The position numbers and the translations under genes are program-made. Shown one piece after another: positions 1-8,756 of a stretch of DNA of 64,000 bases. Position 1 is the stretch's first letter. Every line of letters begins with the position of its first letter. The stretch covers positions 124,001-188,000 of the forward strand of contig NZ_FNDT01000005.1 of the NCBI RefSeq assembly GCF_900099735.1, in the 5' to 3' direction. This DNA is from Arthrobacter subterraneus. GTDB taxonomy: Bacteria; Actinomycetota; Actinomycetes; Actinomycetales; Micrococcaceae. Under the pieces are notes generated by a model. The model searched no databases. It was not told where the DNA came from and saw only the letters and a program-made list of their open reading frames with translations.

Positions 1-90
1 GGCGCGCTCCACCGTTCCCACCTCGCTCCCGTCACGGGGATCCACGATGGTGATGGACGATCCTTGTTCAGCAGCACTTCCGCGGGTCAT
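1..90 (-). CDS. Aldehyde dehydrogenase-like protein, N-terminus only (partial)
   Basis: The first 30 codons of a minus-strand gene start at an ATG at 90-88 and run off the window edge. The visible peptide has a short polar leader followed by ITIVDPRDGSEVGTVERA. This resembles the start of NAD(P)-dependent aldehyde dehydrogenases, where a 'NPATGE..G.V..A' segment precedes the Rossmann domain. The gene lies 142 bp downstream of the ArsA-like ATPase on the same strand, so it may have its own promoter. The family call rests on this short motif only. Confidence 0.5.
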   Translation of the reverse strand, partial: MTRGSAAEQGSSITIVDPRDGSEVGTVERA

Positions 91-232
91 TGTCTCGGGC
101 TCGCTCGTCATTGCGCTCCTTGTCTGGCAGCGATTGCTTCGTGCCAGAGGAGTACCCACGGGGCGCCGATTTACACACCGATCCAGGGTGAATTACGTCT
201 GGGGAGCCGGTTCCGGCCGAGGGCTCTTATTG

Positions 233-1273
233 TTAGCCGACGCCCTGGTCAGACGCATCGGCAAGGGCAGTACCGAACCGGTCGAGCGCCTGCTCTCCCA
301 CGATGTCTCCGGGCAGCAAGGGAACCTGCAGCAGCGGGATACCGGGCAGGGACTGGCGCAGGGTCGTCAGGTGGGCATCCTCAAGTGCGCGCCGGTCCGC
401 CAGGAGGCGTCCGGCGTCGGAGGGTGACCGTTTGTTGACCACCAGTGCTCCCACCTGGACTCCTGCACCGGCCAATTGCCGGTGCAATTCCACGGTCTCA
501 AGCACCGGCAGCCTTTCGGCGGCGAGGACGATGACGAAGGCGCAGCTCTGCTCGTCGACGAGGACCGTGCGCAGCGATTCAAACCGCTCACGCCGGCGCA
601 GGAGAATCCGGCGAATCTGCGCATCGCGCTCCTCCGCCGGTTCGGGTAATCGCTGGGTGCCCACGACGGCCTCTGCGGCATCTCGGTCCTCCAGCCCACG
701 CAAAGCGGCCCCAAACCGCTCGGACCGGCCGCGACGCCGCAGCAACCCCTCAGTCCAGGCAGACATGATTTCGGGCAGCGCCATCAGGCGTGCGGTATGT
801 CCCGACGGTGCGGTGTCAAAGACCACGAGGTCATACTCACGCAGTCCAAGATCCACCAGCTCTGCGATGCGCTCCAGAACGGCTGACTCATGCGCTCCCG
901 GGGAGTCCCGGGCGAGCTGCATGTGCTTGTCGACCTCGCCGGCGAGGTGCTCGGGCATGAGCCTGCGGATGGTGCCCCCCACTGCTGCGAGATGCGCCTC
1001 AGTAGTGGCTACCGGGTCCACTTCAATCCCGTCGAGGGCCCCGGGTTCACCCGAACCACTGCGGAGCCCCCGCGCGAGCGGAGTGATCCTGTCCCCCACC
1101 GTGCGTTCCCACAGGTGCCCGAGATTGTGAGCCGGGTCCGTGGAGACAACGAGCACCCGCCGCCCCGCGCGGGCCTGCGCGAGCGCGGTGGCGGAGGCAA
1201 CCGCTGTCTTGCCCACGCCGCCCTTCCCGCCCACAAAGACCACCCGCCGGGCCCCGGCCAGCTCTAGCAGCAC
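233..1273 (-). CDS. ArsA/Get3-like ATPase
   Basis: A 346-residue soluble P-loop ATPase of the ArsA/Get3/MinD (SIMIBI) class. A deviant Walker [10 protein letters not shown], lies at residues 15-23, 'STDPAHN' switch I at about 44-50, and DTAPSGHT at 153-160, all typical of anion-transporting ATPase family members. There is one ATPase domain, so it would act as a homodimer, unlike tandem ArsA. No ArsB pump or ArsR regulator is nearby, so arsenite export is unlikely. The GTG start overlaps the end of the cory-CC-star gene by 10 nt, and cstA is just upstream, so all three are probably co-translated. A Get3-like or transporter-maturation role is inference. Confidence 0.85.
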   Translation of the reverse strand: MLLELAGARRVVFVGGKGGVGKTAVASATALAQARAGRRVLVVSTDPAHNLGHLWERTVGDRITPLARGLRSGSGEPGALDGIEVDPVATTEAHLAAVGGTIRRLMPEHLAGEVDKHMQLARDSPGAHESAVLERIAELVDLGLREYDLVVFDTAPSGHTARLMALPEIMSAWTEGLLRRRGRSERFGAALRGLEDRDAAEAVVGTQRLPEPAEERDAQIRRILLRRRERFESLRTVLVDEQSCAFVIVLAAERLPVLETVELHRQLAGAGVQVGALVVNKRSPSDAGRLLADRRALEDAHLTTLRQSLPGIPLLQVPLLPGDIVGEQALDRFGTALADASDQGVG

Positions 1274-1548
1274 GAGATGTGGTCAAGTGGAGAACGGTCC
1301 ATACCCATCCGGCGGTGCCAGTCGTGAAACCTGTCGTACACCACCGGCAGCAACTCCACCGTGTAATAGCTTGCGGGGTTCGGCACGCCCAGCGCCTCCG
1401 AGAGGACCAGCATCATGAAAAGATCCTCCTCATCCCGCTGCGCGCGGGCGAACGTCCGCCGGTAGGGCGCCACATAGAACTCGTGCAGCCCCGCACCTAC
1501 CTGCTCCCGTACGGCATGCAGGCGGTGCAGGAGCGTGCTCGTGGACAC
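1264..1548 (-). CDS. cory-CC-star family small protein
   Basis: A 94-residue protein ending in ISCC directly before the stop, the hallmark of the actinobacterial 'cory-CC-star' family. The N-terminus is helical and the middle has an acidic stretch (DEEDLFMML). There is no membrane span. The GTG start lies 2 bp after the cstA stop codon and the 3' end overlaps the ArsA-like ATPase gene by 10 nt, so expression is likely coupled to both. In many bacteria cstA-type genes are followed by a small YbdD/YjiX protein; this gene takes that position but does not look like YbdD. Its molecular function is unknown. The terminal Cys pair could bind metal or be modified (inference). Confidence 0.8.
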   Translation of the reverse strand: MSTSTLLHRLHAVREQVGAGLHEFYVAPYRRTFARAQRDEEDLFMMLVLSEALGVPNPASYYTVELLPVVYDRFHDWHRRMGMDRSPLDHISCC

Positions 1549-1550
1549 CT

Positions 1551-3254
1551 TTAGGAGCGCGTCCGGGCGCCGGCTCGATCGCGCTCGTCATCCTCGAGCT
1601 CCGGTGGGTTCTTCTTGGCCTGCGACATGGCGATTGCCGATTCGAAGATGACCCACACGGCAGCAACAAGGATGATCACGTCAAGCCCAAGCAGCAGCCA
1701 GTTCCCGGCAGCGTAGAACTGTCCCATCTGAACAATGAGCGCGTAGACAGACATCACCAGCAGGAACAGGAGCGGCACCAGCACGGGGGTCACCGGACGA
1801 CCCTTACGCAGCAGGATCACGGCGATCATCGATAGCGTCAGCCCTGCAAGCAGCTGGTTGGTAGTACCGAAGAGCGGCCAGATCAGCATGCCGCCCGCAC
1901 CGTCCGCGCCGGCTCCGAACGTCAGGCCCATAGCGATGGCCAACACAATCAGCGTTGCTACGAGTTTGTTGAGGTTGACACCGATGATGCTCGCGGCTTC
2001 CTGGACCACGAAGCGCTGCAGCCGGATGCCCGTGTCCATGGTGGTGGCCGCGAAGAGGACAGCCATCGTGGCGAGGATGGTGGCGCTCAAACCTGCAGGA
2101 ATACCCAGGCCGCTGTTGACGATCGCGCCGCCGCCCTGCACAAAAGCACTCACTCCGCCCTGACCGAAGGCGCTGTAAACCTCTTCCCATTCCGCGATGG
2201 TCCGGAAACCTGCCGTCGTCGCGATGATGGCGCCCAACGCAAGAAGACCCTCGCCGACGGATCCGAAGTAGCCGACGAAGCGTGCGTCCGTCTCCTTGTC
2301 GAGCTGCTTGGACGACGTACCCGAAGACACGATGCCGTGGAAGCCGGAAATCGCACCGCACGCGATGGTGACGAAGAGCAGCGGGACAATACTCGGCGTG
2401 CCCTCGGGAACGGCGCCATTGAAGGCGGGAGCCACCACGGTGGGCGCCGAGACGAGGACCGCACCGTAGAGGATGCCCAGGGCGATGAAGAGCTGGAGGC
2501 CGTTGATGTAGTCGCGCGGCTGCAGGAGCATCCACACGGGCAGGACAGAGGCAATGCCCGCGTAGACAAAGAGGATGACAATCCAGAAAGAGTTCGCTGA
2601 CAGGCCGAGGATCGTCTCGGGCAGGACCACCGGAACCTGGTCGCCGATGAGGATCAGCGCATAGAGGGCCACGACTCCGACAACGGAGACCGCGGGGAGG
2701 TTCCACTTGTACCGGTAGATGGCCTGTCCGATGAACAGCGCGACGACGATCGCTCCCCAGGTGGGGATGACGGCGGTCGGTGTGCTGGTGAGCAACCCGG
2801 CGATCACCACGGCGAATGCCGCGTTCACCATGAGCAGCACGAGGAAGATGATGACCAGGAACAGGTTGCGCCCACGGTTCCCGATGTACTTGCTGGAGAG
2901 CGAACCGATGGACTGTCCACGGTGCCGGGCGGACGCCCACAGTGCGCCGAGGTCATGAGCGCCCGCGAAGAAGACGGTGCCGAGGGTGACCCAGAGGAAG
3001 GCGGGAAACCAGCCCCAGATGACTGCGATAGCCGGGCCGACGATGGGAGCAGCGCCGGCCACCGAGGTGAAATGGTGCCCCCAGAGCACGTATTTATTGG
3101 TGGGGACGTAATCCACACCGTCGTTCAGTTCGTGAGCCGGAGTCACGAAGGAGTCCTGCAGTTTATAGATCCGGCGACTCAGGAACCGGGAGTACAAGAG
3201 ATACCCGAGGATCATCATGGCAACGCCTATCACGGCAAGGACGACGGAATTCAC
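1551..3254 (-). CDS. cstA: CstA family carbon-starvation / pyruvate or peptide transporter
   Basis: A 567-residue polytopic membrane protein with about 15 hydrophobic segments. CstA signatures are 'GHHFTSVAGAAPIVGPAIAV.WG' near residues 59-82, 'FFAGAHDLGALWASARHRGQSIG' near 95-117 and 'GFHGIVSSGTSSKQL' in the middle. Members of the family (E. coli CstA, BtsT) take up pyruvate or peptides during carbon limitation. The length is shorter than E. coli CstA (about 700) and matches the shorter actinobacterial form. The GTG start is preceded by GGAG at a normal distance. It is the first gene of the operon with the cory-CC-star protein and ArsA-like ATPase. Substrate is not known from sequence. Confidence 0.9.
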   Translation of the reverse strand: MNSVVLAVIGVAMMILGYLLYSRFLSRRIYKLQDSFVTPAHELNDGVDYVPTNKYVLWGHHFTSVAGAAPIVGPAIAVIWGWFPAFLWVTLGTVFFAGAHDLGALWASARHRGQSIGSLSSKYIGNRGRNLFLVIIFLVLLMVNAAFAVVIAGLLTSTPTAVIPTWGAIVVALFIGQAIYRYKWNLPAVSVVGVVALYALILIGDQVPVVLPETILGLSANSFWIVILFVYAGIASVLPVWMLLQPRDYINGLQLFIALGILYGAVLVSAPTVVAPAFNGAVPEGTPSIVPLLFVTIACGAISGFHGIVSSGTSSKQLDKETDARFVGYFGSVGEGLLALGAIIATTAGFRTIAEWEEVYSAFGQGGVSAFVQGGGAIVNSGLGIPAGLSATILATMAVLFAATTMDTGIRLQRFVVQEAASIIGVNLNKLVATLIVLAIAMGLTFGAGADGAGGMLIWPLFGTTNQLLAGLTLSMIAVILLRKGRPVTPVLVPLLFLLVMSVYALIVQMGQFYAAGNWLLLGLDVIILVAAVWVIFESAIAMSQAKKNPPELEDDERDRAGARTRS

Positions 3255-3298
3255 GGGCGCTCCGATCTCGGGGGTGTACCAGGGTGATGTGACCTAGC

Positions 3299-4237
3299 CT
3301 ATACGCAGAAGGGAGTATACGCAGGCCGCAACGACGCCACCGCGACGTCGTCGTCGATCAGCGCCGCATTCACCGCCACCGCGAGCCGGTAGGCGTCCCC
3401 CGCCGCCGAAATTACCTGCGCGGCAGGATCGGCGGCGTTGCCCACCGCCCACACCCCGTCAACGCTGGTGCGGCCGGTTTCATCCGTGCTGACGCAGCCG
3501 TTCTCGCCGGTCCGGCACTCCGGCACCTGCACAATCGAGGTGTCGACCGTGGCGGCGGGTTCATAGAACAGGGCCTCGCAGGGATGCAGGTCGCCGTTGT
3601 CCAGCCGCACTCCGGCCAGCGACTCGGAGCCGCCGAGCAACGCCCGCACCCGGCCTCCAACCACTTTCACTTCGCGGGAGGCAAGGGCATCGGCGGCTTG
3701 TGCGTCGAGAGTTTCCATCTCGTGGGTGAACAGGGTGACGTCCGTCGAGAACTGGCGGACCAGCAGTGCCTGATGCACGGAGGATCCCCCGGATCCGAGC
3801 ACGGCCAGCGCCCCGCCCTGATGCTCCCAGCCATGGCAGTACGGACATTGGAAAAGGCCTCTGCCCCACTGCGCATCGGCTCCTTCGATCTCCGGCAGGA
3901 TGTCCTTCAGGCCCGTCGCGAGAATGATCTGCCGGGCGTTCAGCAGGCGGCCGTCAGCGAGCCGTACGCAATGATCCGGCCGGACTTCCTCCGCAGTCGC
4001 GTCAACGAGTTCGACCCCGTAACTCCGTACTTCCTCGCGCGCCACATCGAGGAACCTGGTGGGAGGAATGCCGTCACGGGTGAGATATCCGTGGATATGC
4101 CCGGCCCGAACGTTGCGTGGGTGCCCTGCGTCCACGACGGCGACGCGGCGGCGTGCCCGCCCCAGAAGGAGGGCGGCACTCAGTCCCGCCGCGCCGCCGC
4201 CGATAATGACGACGTCGTACTTGTCCTCCGCGCTCAT
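3299..4237 (-). CDS. Thioredoxin-reductase-like FAD/NAD(P)H oxidoreductase
   Basis: A 312-residue flavoprotein. The FAD site GGGAAGLSAA is at about residues 13-22. A redox CxxC (CPYC, C131 and C134) lies at the edge of the NADPH domain, as in thioredoxin reductases, and a second nucleotide-binding glycine motif (LGSGGSS) follows at about 146-152. The 'CPYCHGWEH' form belongs to a clade of TrxR-like proteins found singly in actinobacteria, not to canonical TrxB (CATC). No thioredoxin gene is adjacent, so its electron acceptor is unknown. It lies 44 bp upstream of cstA on the same strand and may be co-transcribed with it. Confidence 0.85.
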   Translation of the reverse strand: MSAEDKYDVVIIGGGAAGLSAALLLGRARRRVAVVDAGHPRNVRAGHIHGYLTRDGIPPTRFLDVAREEVRSYGVELVDATAEEVRPDHCVRLADGRLLNARQIILATGLKDILPEIEGADAQWGRGLFQCPYCHGWEHQGGALAVLGSGGSSVHQALLVRQFSTDVTLFTHEMETLDAQAADALASREVKVVGGRVRALLGGSESLAGVRLDNGDLHPCEALFYEPAATVDTSIVQVPECRTGENGCVSTDETGRTSVDGVWAVGNAADPAAQVISAAGDAYRLAVAVNAALIDDDVAVASLRPAYTPFCV

Positions 4238-4273
4238 GCGCGCAGGCTTCCCACTCTTGCCAGTGCCATCACG

Positions 4274-4519
4274 CTACGTGGAGACGTCATTCTCGATGTC
4301 TTCAGCCAGGTCATCGACCTTCTCGGGGCGCAGGTGGACGCCGGCTTCATCGAGCCGCTCCTCAAGGACATGCGTGACGTCATCCTCCACGTGACCCAGG
4401 CGGATCTCGGAACGAACATCCTCCGCGACGTGCTCGACTGTCTGCTCCTGCCGCTCCGGTGGGTCGATGCCGAGTGGTTCCCGGCTGACGTCGGCGCCCT
4501 CCTCCGATTCTTGAGCCAT
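4274..4519 (-). CDS. Small acidic hypothetical protein
   Basis: An 81-residue, very acidic and hydrophilic protein (many Glu and Asp, no hydrophobic span), predicted soluble or partly disordered. A strong AGGAAGGAG ribosome site lies about 8 bases before the ATG, which supports it as a real gene over the competing frames. It sits 36 bp upstream of the TrxR-like gene and 38 bp downstream of another small gene on the same strand. I do not recognise a family. Confidence 0.6.
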   Translation of the reverse strand: MAQESEEGADVSREPLGIDPPERQEQTVEHVAEDVRSEIRLGHVEDDVTHVLEERLDEAGVHLRPEKVDDLAEDIENDVST

Positions 4520-4557
4520 TGCAAATACTCCTTCCTGGTTGAGTGGGAACCGTGTGC

Positions 4558-4905
4558 TCAGTGCCGCGGCTGCGCCGGGTTGGTGGGAACACCCTGCGAG
4601 GGCGGGTTGACAGGTGGGCCGCTGGTTTCGGGGCTTACCGGTGACCCGCCTCTGGCGCTGGTCACCTCCGGGGTGTCGGGATTGGCGGATCCGCTGGGTT
4701 CGGCACCGCTGCGGAGCGCCTCCACCCGGTGCTCAAGGACCTGCACTACGGGAAGCCGGTTGCCGTGGGAGCGCTCGTACTCCAGGAGCTGGTTCACTGC
4801 CGATTCGTCCAGTCCGCTGATCCTGCTGGGCAGGGTGCCTAACGGAAGATGGTCATAATCGGGCAGGGGAAGATCTTCGTGTCGTGGCGATTCGCTCTGT
4901 GTCAT
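4558..4905 (-). CDS. Small conserved actinobacterial protein with LPLPDYDHLPLG motif
   Basis: A 115-residue protein. Residues 12-65 (LPLPDYDHLPLGTL, a helical 'LDESAVNQLLEYERSHGNRLPVV' segment, then 'LEHRVEAL') match a small domain seen in actinobacterial hypothetical and lipid-droplet-associated-type proteins. The last 50 residues are Pro/Ser/Gly-rich and look disordered. No signal peptide or membrane span. It probably leads a small operon with the acidic 81-residue protein. The link to a named domain is from memory of the motif, so function is left open. Confidence 0.65.
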   Translation of the reverse strand: MTQSESPRHEDLPLPDYDHLPLGTLPSRISGLDESAVNQLLEYERSHGNRLPVVQVLEHRVEALRSGAEPSGSANPDTPEVTSARGGSPVSPETSGPPVNPPSQGVPTNPAQPRH

Positions 4906-4975
4906 TGGTTATCACTCCGAAGGTTCAGTGGCTTCATCCGAGGGCTCTTCTTCGATCACCCCTTACAAACAAAAC

Positions 4976-4987
4976 AGTATGCTTACT
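4976..4987. promoter_or_regulatory. AT-rich divergent promoter region with AGTATGCTTACT dyad
   Basis: The gap 4906-5082 separates the divergent 115-residue protein gene and the DUF1508 gene. It is AT-rich against its surroundings and contains AGTATGCTTACT with AGTA/TACT arms. On the minus strand this gives a CATACT-like -10. I see no clear -35, so the promoter assignment is tentative. Confidence 0.3.
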
Positions 4988-5082
4988 ATCTTGCGGTTGT
5001 CGATGGGTCACCTCGCCTGATTGCTAAGCCTGCTGATAATCTACGGATAGAGCAAAATCGGATAGGGCAAAGGAGTCCTGGG

Positions 5083-5280
5083 ATGGCTGGAAGATTCGAA
5101 CTCTACTTCGACGGAGAAAAGCGGTACCGGTTCCGGCTGACCGGGGACGACGGCGCAACCCTGGTGACCAGCGAACCATACAGTGACAAGCCGACTGCGG
5201 TGGCGGGCATCAATGGAATCCGCGACTGCGCATCCACTGCGCTCATTTCGGATCTCACCGACGGTGACGAATACGAGTAA
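5083..5280 (+). CDS. DUF1508 / YegP family small protein
   Basis: A 65-residue protein with one DUF1508 unit: 'FELYFDGEKRYRFRLTGDDGATLVTSEPYSDKPTAVAGINGIRD'. YegP proteins often carry two such repeats; this one has a single repeat. The role is unknown, often linked to stress. An AGGAG site at 5071-5075 lies 7 bases before the ATG at 5083 and decides this start; the open frame extends upstream to 4849 but that part is not protein-like. It is a single gene, convergent with the SRPBCC gene that follows. Confidence 0.85.
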   Translation: MAGRFELYFDGEKRYRFRLTGDDGATLVTSEPYSDKPTAVAGINGIRDCASTALISDLTDGDEYE

Positions 5281-5297
5281 TTTGGACCCCGGTCCGT

Positions 5298-5747
5298 CTA
5301 TGGCAGGCGCTGCCCCATCACGTACCTGTCGAGGTTTTCGAGAGTGCGCTCGATTGACTCCGGATGTTTCCTCGTGAACCCAAGAAGCTTCAGCAGCGGC
5401 CGGCCGGGGACCGAGCGCGCGTCCCATTCTTCGGCGACCAAAGTACCGCCGTCGTGCTCCTGCAGGGTGTAGCGCCAGACATGGCGCGAAAAGTGGCGCC
5501 AGGCAATCCGCCTGCCCTCCTCGAACTCCACCACAGTGTTGAGGATTTTGTAGGGTGCGCCGATCTTCATGTCCATGCCGAAGCGTGCCCCTTTCGAGAG
5601 CCGCTGCGGCCCGTTGGGCTGCTCACCCGTCACTGTGCCGGAGCCGTCAATGACGCTGTGCAGTGCGGGTGTTGCAAGGACCTCGAAGATTGCGGAGGCA
5701 GGGGCAGGGATGAACCGCTCGCGGCGGATCAGGTAGGAAGTGGTCAT
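5298..5747 (-). CDS. SRPBCC family protein (polyketide cyclase/START-like)
   Basis: A 149-residue protein with the helix-grip lipid-binding fold: N-terminal 'RRERFIPAPASAIFEVLATPALHSVIDGSGTV', central 'YKILNTVVEFEEGRRIAWRHF' and a C-terminal amphipathic helix 'SIERTLENLDRYV'. Members bind hydrophobic ligands; no enzyme activity can be assigned. A GTG start at 5762 is possible, but GGAG sits 8 bases before the ATG at 5747, which I prefer. Ends 17 bp from the DUF1508 gene with no clear terminator between them. Confidence 0.8.
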   Translation of the reverse strand: MTTSYLIRRERFIPAPASAIFEVLATPALHSVIDGSGTVTGEQPNGPQRLSKGARFGMDMKIGAPYKILNTVVEFEEGRRIAWRHFSRHVWRYTLQEHDGGTLVAEEWDARSVPGRPLLKLLGFTRKHPESIERTLENLDRYVMGQRLP

Positions 5748-5827
5748 TGGTTCATTCTCCACCGGGCGGGCGGAGATGACGGTTTCATCCCGGCAAATCG
5801 GTCATAGACGCCCGCTCGATTGCGAGT

Positions 5828-6850
5828 TCACACCAGTGAAACAGGTGTGCCGGTAACCAGCGACTCCTGCGCAGCATCCGCCACCCTCGACGCCGCTACG
5901 GCATCGGCCGCCGTGCAGGGGTTCTCTCGCTCACCCAGGACCAATTCGACGAAGGCCGCCATCTCCTCGCGATAGGCCTGGGCGAAACGCTCGGCGAACG
6001 TGGCGTGCGGCGGACCCGCAGGGAAACCGACCGCCGGCTCCGCTGAACGGAGGGCCGCGCCACTGTCGAGTCCCACCGCAACCGTCGCAGCGGAGCCCTG
6101 CAACTCCAGCCGGACGTCGTGGCCTGCGCCGTTGTAACGCGACGCCGTCACCGTGCCCACGGTTCCGTCGTCGAGCGTGACGACGGCGAGCGCCGTGTCC
6201 ACGTCGCCCACGGCGCCGATCGCCGGGTCACCATTGTTACTGCCCCGCGCATAGACCTCCATAATCTCGCGTCCGGTGATCCAGCGCAGGATGTCGAAAT
6301 CATGCACCGAGCAGTCCCGGAACAGCCCGCCCGAACCGGCAAGGAACTCAACGGGGGGCGGGAACATGTCGCAGGTGACAGCCCGGAAGGAATGGATCCA
6401 GCCCAGTTCCCCGGCCTGATAGGCGCGCCGCGCTTCGACGTATCCCGCATCGAATCGACGCTGGTGGCCGATCTGCACGACGGCGTCCGCGGCCCGGATT
6501 TCCTTGAGAAGCGGAAGCGAGGACGGGACATCCCCGGCGACCGGCTTCTCACAGAACACCGGCAGACCGGCCGCGATGCCGGTGCGGATCAGTTCCGGAT
6601 GGGTCATGGTGCCGGTGGCGATTACCAGGCCGTTGACCCCCTCGGCGATCAACTGCTCCACCGTCCGCGCATGACCGGCACCGAGACGTGCGGCGACGCT
6701 GCGCGCATGGTCGACGGCGACGTCCGTGAGCACCAGCCGCAGGTCGACTCCACGTTGAGCGAAGGATCGCCGGAGGCCCATGATGTTTTCGGCATGCATG
6801 TGACCGATCCGGCCTACTCCGGCGAGTCCGAGCGTGATTGTCCGGTTCAT
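5828..6850 (-). CDS. Gfo/Idh/MocA family sugar or polyol dehydrogenase (module A, gene 3)
   Basis: A 340-residue NAD(P)-dependent oxidoreductase. The Rossmann motif GLAGVGRIG is at about residues 8-16, the family EKP motif (FCEKPVAGDV) at about 103-112, and the catalytic region 'DCSVHDFDILRW' near 183-194. This pattern matches myo-inositol 2-dehydrogenase-type enzymes, but the substrate cannot be read from sequence. Its ATG overlaps the upstream isomerase stop by 4 nt. It is the last gene of a three-gene operon with an isomerase and a second dehydrogenase. Confidence 0.85.
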   Translation of the reverse strand: MNRTITLGLAGVGRIGHMHAENIMGLRRSFAQRGVDLRLVLTDVAVDHARSVAARLGAGHARTVEQLIAEGVNGLVIATGTMTHPELIRTGIAAGLPVFCEKPVAGDVPSSLPLLKEIRAADAVVQIGHQRRFDAGYVEARRAYQAGELGWIHSFRAVTCDMFPPPVEFLAGSGGLFRDCSVHDFDILRWITGREIMEVYARGSNNGDPAIGAVGDVDTALAVVTLDDGTVGTVTASRYNGAGHDVRLELQGSAATVAVGLDSGAALRSAEPAVGFPAGPPHATFAERFAQAYREEMAAFVELVLGERENPCTAADAVAASRVADAAQESLVTGTPVSLV

Positions 6851-7623
6851 GGATCCTCCTGCGTGAAGGCGGCGCGGAATGCCAGGAGCGCTTCATTACT
6901 GTCTGACAGCGCGTACCCCTCAAGGCCCACTGTGCCGTCGAAGCCCAGCGCCTTCAAGGTACGGCTGATGGCCGGGTAGTTGATCTCACCGGTGCCGGGC
7001 TCACAGCGGCCCGGGACATCCGCCACCTGCACCTCGCCGATATGCGGAAGTGCAGCTGTGAGCAGCCCGGTCAGGTTCCCCTCGCCAAGCTGCGCGTGGT
7101 AGAGGTCCAGCATCAATTTCACGTTTGGGTGGCCGACGGCGGATACCAGTGCGATCGTGTCCCGTGCCCGCGCGAGCGGAATGCCGGGGTGATCCAGGAC
7201 CGTGTTCAGGTTCTCCAGGCAGAAAGTCACGCCGTAACGTTCACCAAGCTGCCCGAGCCGCTCAAGCGTCCTGGCCCCGGTCAGCCACATGCTGCCGTCC
7301 GGACGCCAGTGCGGGCGGGCGGCCTGCCCGTCGACCAATTCAGCGGAATGCACCACCAGCCGCTCCACCCCCAGCTCGAGGGCGGTGGGGATCAGCGCTT
7401 CGGCGGTCCGCACCACCTCGTCGGCGGTTGCAGCCTCCACAAGACTGCCGGCGCTATAACCGGTCATGGAGGAGAAACGGGCGCCGATGGCCCTGAGCGC
7501 CGCAATGTCCTTGGTGCGGGAGTCCCAGATCTCCACGTCGAAGCCCGCGGCATGGATCCGCTCCACCCGCTCCATGAAGGGCAGGTCCGTAAAGAGCATC
7601 TCGGCCGATGCTGCGAGTCTCAT
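6847..7623 (-). CDS. Sugar phosphate isomerase/epimerase, TIM barrel (module A, gene 2)
   Basis: A 258-residue xylose-isomerase-like/AP-endonuclease-2 TIM barrel, close in shape to hydroxypyruvate isomerase. Visible features are 'FCLENLNT' (a metal-binding Glu), 'LMLDLYHAQ' and 'GEVQVADVPGRCEPGTGEINYP', the Asp/His/Glu pattern that binds a divalent metal. It overlaps both neighbours by 4 nt (ATGA junctions), so the module is translationally coupled. It probably epimerises or isomerises the keto product of the flanking dehydrogenases (inference). Confidence 0.85.
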   Translation of the reverse strand: MRLAASAEMLFTDLPFMERVERIHAAGFDVEIWDSRTKDIAALRAIGARFSSMTGYSAGSLVEAATADEVVRTAEALIPTALELGVERLVVHSAELVDGQAARPHWRPDGSMWLTGARTLERLGQLGERYGVTFCLENLNTVLDHPGIPLARARDTIALVSAVGHPNVKLMLDLYHAQLGEGNLTGLLTAALPHIGEVQVADVPGRCEPGTGEINYPAISRTLKALGFDGTVGLEGYALSDSNEALLAFRAAFTQEDP

Positions 7624-8714
7624 GCCGGACGGCCCGCATGCTCAGGGGCAAGCTGCACGGTCCGGCCGGTCTCGACGGACTCGATGCAGGCCCGTGCCAT
7701 GGACAGGGCGCGCCGGGCGTCGTCGAGCCCTGGTGTGAGGCGCACACCGTGGTCAGGCGCGGCTGTGCCGTCACGGCGGCACCGGACGATGGCGGCGAAG
7801 TCCGCCAGCTCGTCAATATAGGCATCCGCGAACAGTTCCACATTCAGCCGCGGGGTATCCGCGGAGACTCCGTCTGCAGTGAACCGGCGTGCCGCGGTTT
7901 CGGTTTCCCGTCCGGCCTGCACCATGCCGGCAGAGCCGAAGACCTCCCCACGTACGTCATAGCCGTATAGGGCGCTGAAACTTGCCTCTGCCACGGCGAT
8001 CGCGCCATTGGAGTACCGGACGGTCACGACGGCGGTATCGAGGAAACCCCCGTCTCGAAGATTGGGCTCCACCAGGGCGTCGGCAACTGCATGGACGCTG
8101 ATCGGTTCGGCGTCAGCGTTGAACCAGTTGAGGGTGTCGAAGTCGTGAATCAAGGTTTCGAGGAAGATGGTCCCCTGCGGGATCCGTGTCGCATGGGGAA
8201 TGTTCCCGGTACCCGGGTCGCGGGTGAGCGAACGGAGCAGTTGCGGAGTCCCGACGACACCGGCCGCGACGTCGCGTCGGGCGGCAAGGAAATCGTTCGC
8301 GTACCTGCGGTTGAACCCGATCTGGTAGTGGACGCCGGCGGCCGCGACCGCCTGCCGGACGGCATCGAGCTCTTCGAGGTCCAGTCCGCCGGGCTTCTCG
8401 CAAAACACATGCTTCCCCGCCCGGGCGGCGGAGATGGACAGCCCGGCGTGAAAGCGAGCCGGGCCGGCGATGACCACGGCATCGATGGTGGGGTCGGACA
8501 AGAGGTCATCGGCCGTGGCGGTGACGGATGGGACGCCGAGTTCTGCTGCCAGTGCGACGGCAGTGTCGACAGCAGGATCGGCGATTGACTGCAGCCGGGC
8601 GCCCGGAATATGCCGGGCGAGCGACCGCCCGTGGAAAGCGCCCATCCAGCCCGCGCCGACGAGGCCGATGCGCACAGGTTCAGGGACATGGACAGGAACG
8701 TCTTGGTAGGGCAT
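7620..8714 (-). CDS. Gfo/Idh/MocA family oxidoreductase (module A, gene 1)
   Basis: A 364-residue dehydrogenase. The Rossmann motif GLVGAGWMGAFH is at about residues 18-29, FCEKPGGLDL about 90 residues later, 'IGFNRRYANDF' for substrate contact, and 'LETLIHDFDTLNW' as the catalytic region. It is the first gene of module A, divergent from the LacI regulator, with palindromes in the gap. Neither dehydrogenase of this operon can be named as IolG, since a better IolG candidate lies in the inositol operon. Likely substrates are other cyclitols or keto-sugars. Confidence 0.85.
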   Translation of the reverse strand: MPYQDVPVHVPEPVRIGLVGAGWMGAFHGRSLARHIPGARLQSIADPAVDTAVALAAELGVPSVTATADDLLSDPTIDAVVIAGPARFHAGLSISAARAGKHVFCEKPGGLDLEELDAVRQAVAAAGVHYQIGFNRRYANDFLAARRDVAAGVVGTPQLLRSLTRDPGTGNIPHATRIPQGTIFLETLIHDFDTLNWFNADAEPISVHAVADALVEPNLRDGGFLDTAVVTVRYSNGAIAVAEASFSALYGYDVRGEVFGSAGMVQAGRETETAARRFTADGVSADTPRLNVELFADAYIDELADFAAIVRCRRDGTAAPDHGVRLTPGLDDARRALSMARACIESVETGRTVQLAPEHAGRPA

Positions 8715-8756
8715 GGCAGCGTTTCTTTCGGGAGGGACGGATAGGACAACCGGGTA

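Noticed and set aside
233-1273. Arsenite efflux ATPase (ArsA) function
   Set aside because: There is a single ATPase domain and no arsB, arsC, arsD or arsR nearby; the operon partners are cstA and a cory-CC-star gene.
4849-5082. N-terminal extension of the DUF1508 protein
   Set aside because: The extra 78 residues cover an AT-rich intergenic region, while AGGAG lies at the right distance before the ATG at 5083.
5831-5851. CACACC/GGTGTG hairpin at the end of the module A operon
   Set aside because: It is inside the last codons of the dehydrogenase and is short with a 9-base loop. More likely a coding coincidence than a terminator.
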